From Blastocatellia bacterium (lineage in GTDB: Bacteria > Acidobacteriota > Blastocatellia > Pyrinomonadales > Pyrinomonadaceae), in contig PSRF01000004.1 of NCBI GenBank assembly GCA_003175865.1, positions 1 through 5,695 on the forward strand: a stretch of DNA of 5,695 bases, given 5' to 3'. Every line of letters begins with the position of its first letter. Position 1 is the stretch's first letter. Of the stretch, positions 5,660 through 5,695 are shown piece by piece. The notes under the pieces were generated by a model. That model was not told where the DNA came from, made no database searches, and was given only the letters and a program-made list of their open reading frames with translations. A program made the translations under genes and the position numbers.

Positions 5660-5695
5660 CTGAGATCTGAGATCTGAGATCTGAGATCTGAGATC
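5660..5695. repeat. Heptanucleotide tandem repeat (CTGAGAT)n
   Basis: Five perfect copies of CTGAGAT run from 5660 to 5694, and the next base continues the pattern to the window edge, so the true length is unknown. Each unit junction creates AGATCT/GATC, a palindrome repeated every 7 bp. It lies about 150 bp upstream of the DmpA-like start codon in non-coding DNA. Such arrays change length by replication slippage. Confidence 0.95.

Noticed and set aside
5660..5695. CRISPR array
   Set aside because: The units are 7 bp, contiguous and identical, with no spacers, so it is a simple tandem repeat.

Overview
This 5.7 kb chromosomal window, roughly half G+C, carries four intact protein-coding genes and the 3' remnant of a fifth. 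The gene content suggests a heterotrophic Gram-negative-type soil or environmental bacterium. The S9 peptidase and the DmpA-like peptidase look like those I associate with Acidobacteriota (Blastocatellia/Pyrinomonadales). That assignment is inference from protein style and needs a phylogeny.

Layout: (1) Positions 1-283 hold a 153-bp-period partial tandem duplication. It contains a second, near-identical copy of the last codons of the S9 peptidase gene plus three copies of a small palindromic element, two in one orientation and one inverted. (2) Positions 216-2243, minus strand, encode a secreted S9 (prolyl-oligopeptidase family) serine peptidase. (3) Positions 2244-2464 are a divergent intergenic region with an inverted repeat and a 12-bp direct repeat. 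(4) Positions 2465-3805, plus strand, encode a membrane-bound PlsC/GPAT-type acyltransferase. (5) Positions 3806-3877 are a short convergent gap with a hairpin. (6) Positions 3878-4183, minus strand, encode a very small GntR-type winged-helix protein with a lysine/serine-rich tail, preceded by its own near-consensus promoter. (7) Positions 4314-5513, minus strand, encode an exported DmpA-like self-processing aminopeptidase (family S58/P1). (8) Positions 5514-5695 are non-coding and end in five perfect copies of a 7-bp repeat that reach the window edge.

How the genes may work together: the two exported peptidases would plausibly act on short peptides outside the cytoplasm. The acyltransferase belongs to phospholipid synthesis and has no obvious link to them. 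The small GntR protein lies downstream of the DmpA-like gene on the same strand but has its own promoter, so a regulatory link to either peptidase is only a possibility.

I found no evidence for a novel multi-gene system, CRISPR array, RNA gene or complete mobile element. The signals most worth a second look are the palindromic elements with the duplicated gene tail at the left edge and the effector-less GntR protein with a histone-like basic tail.
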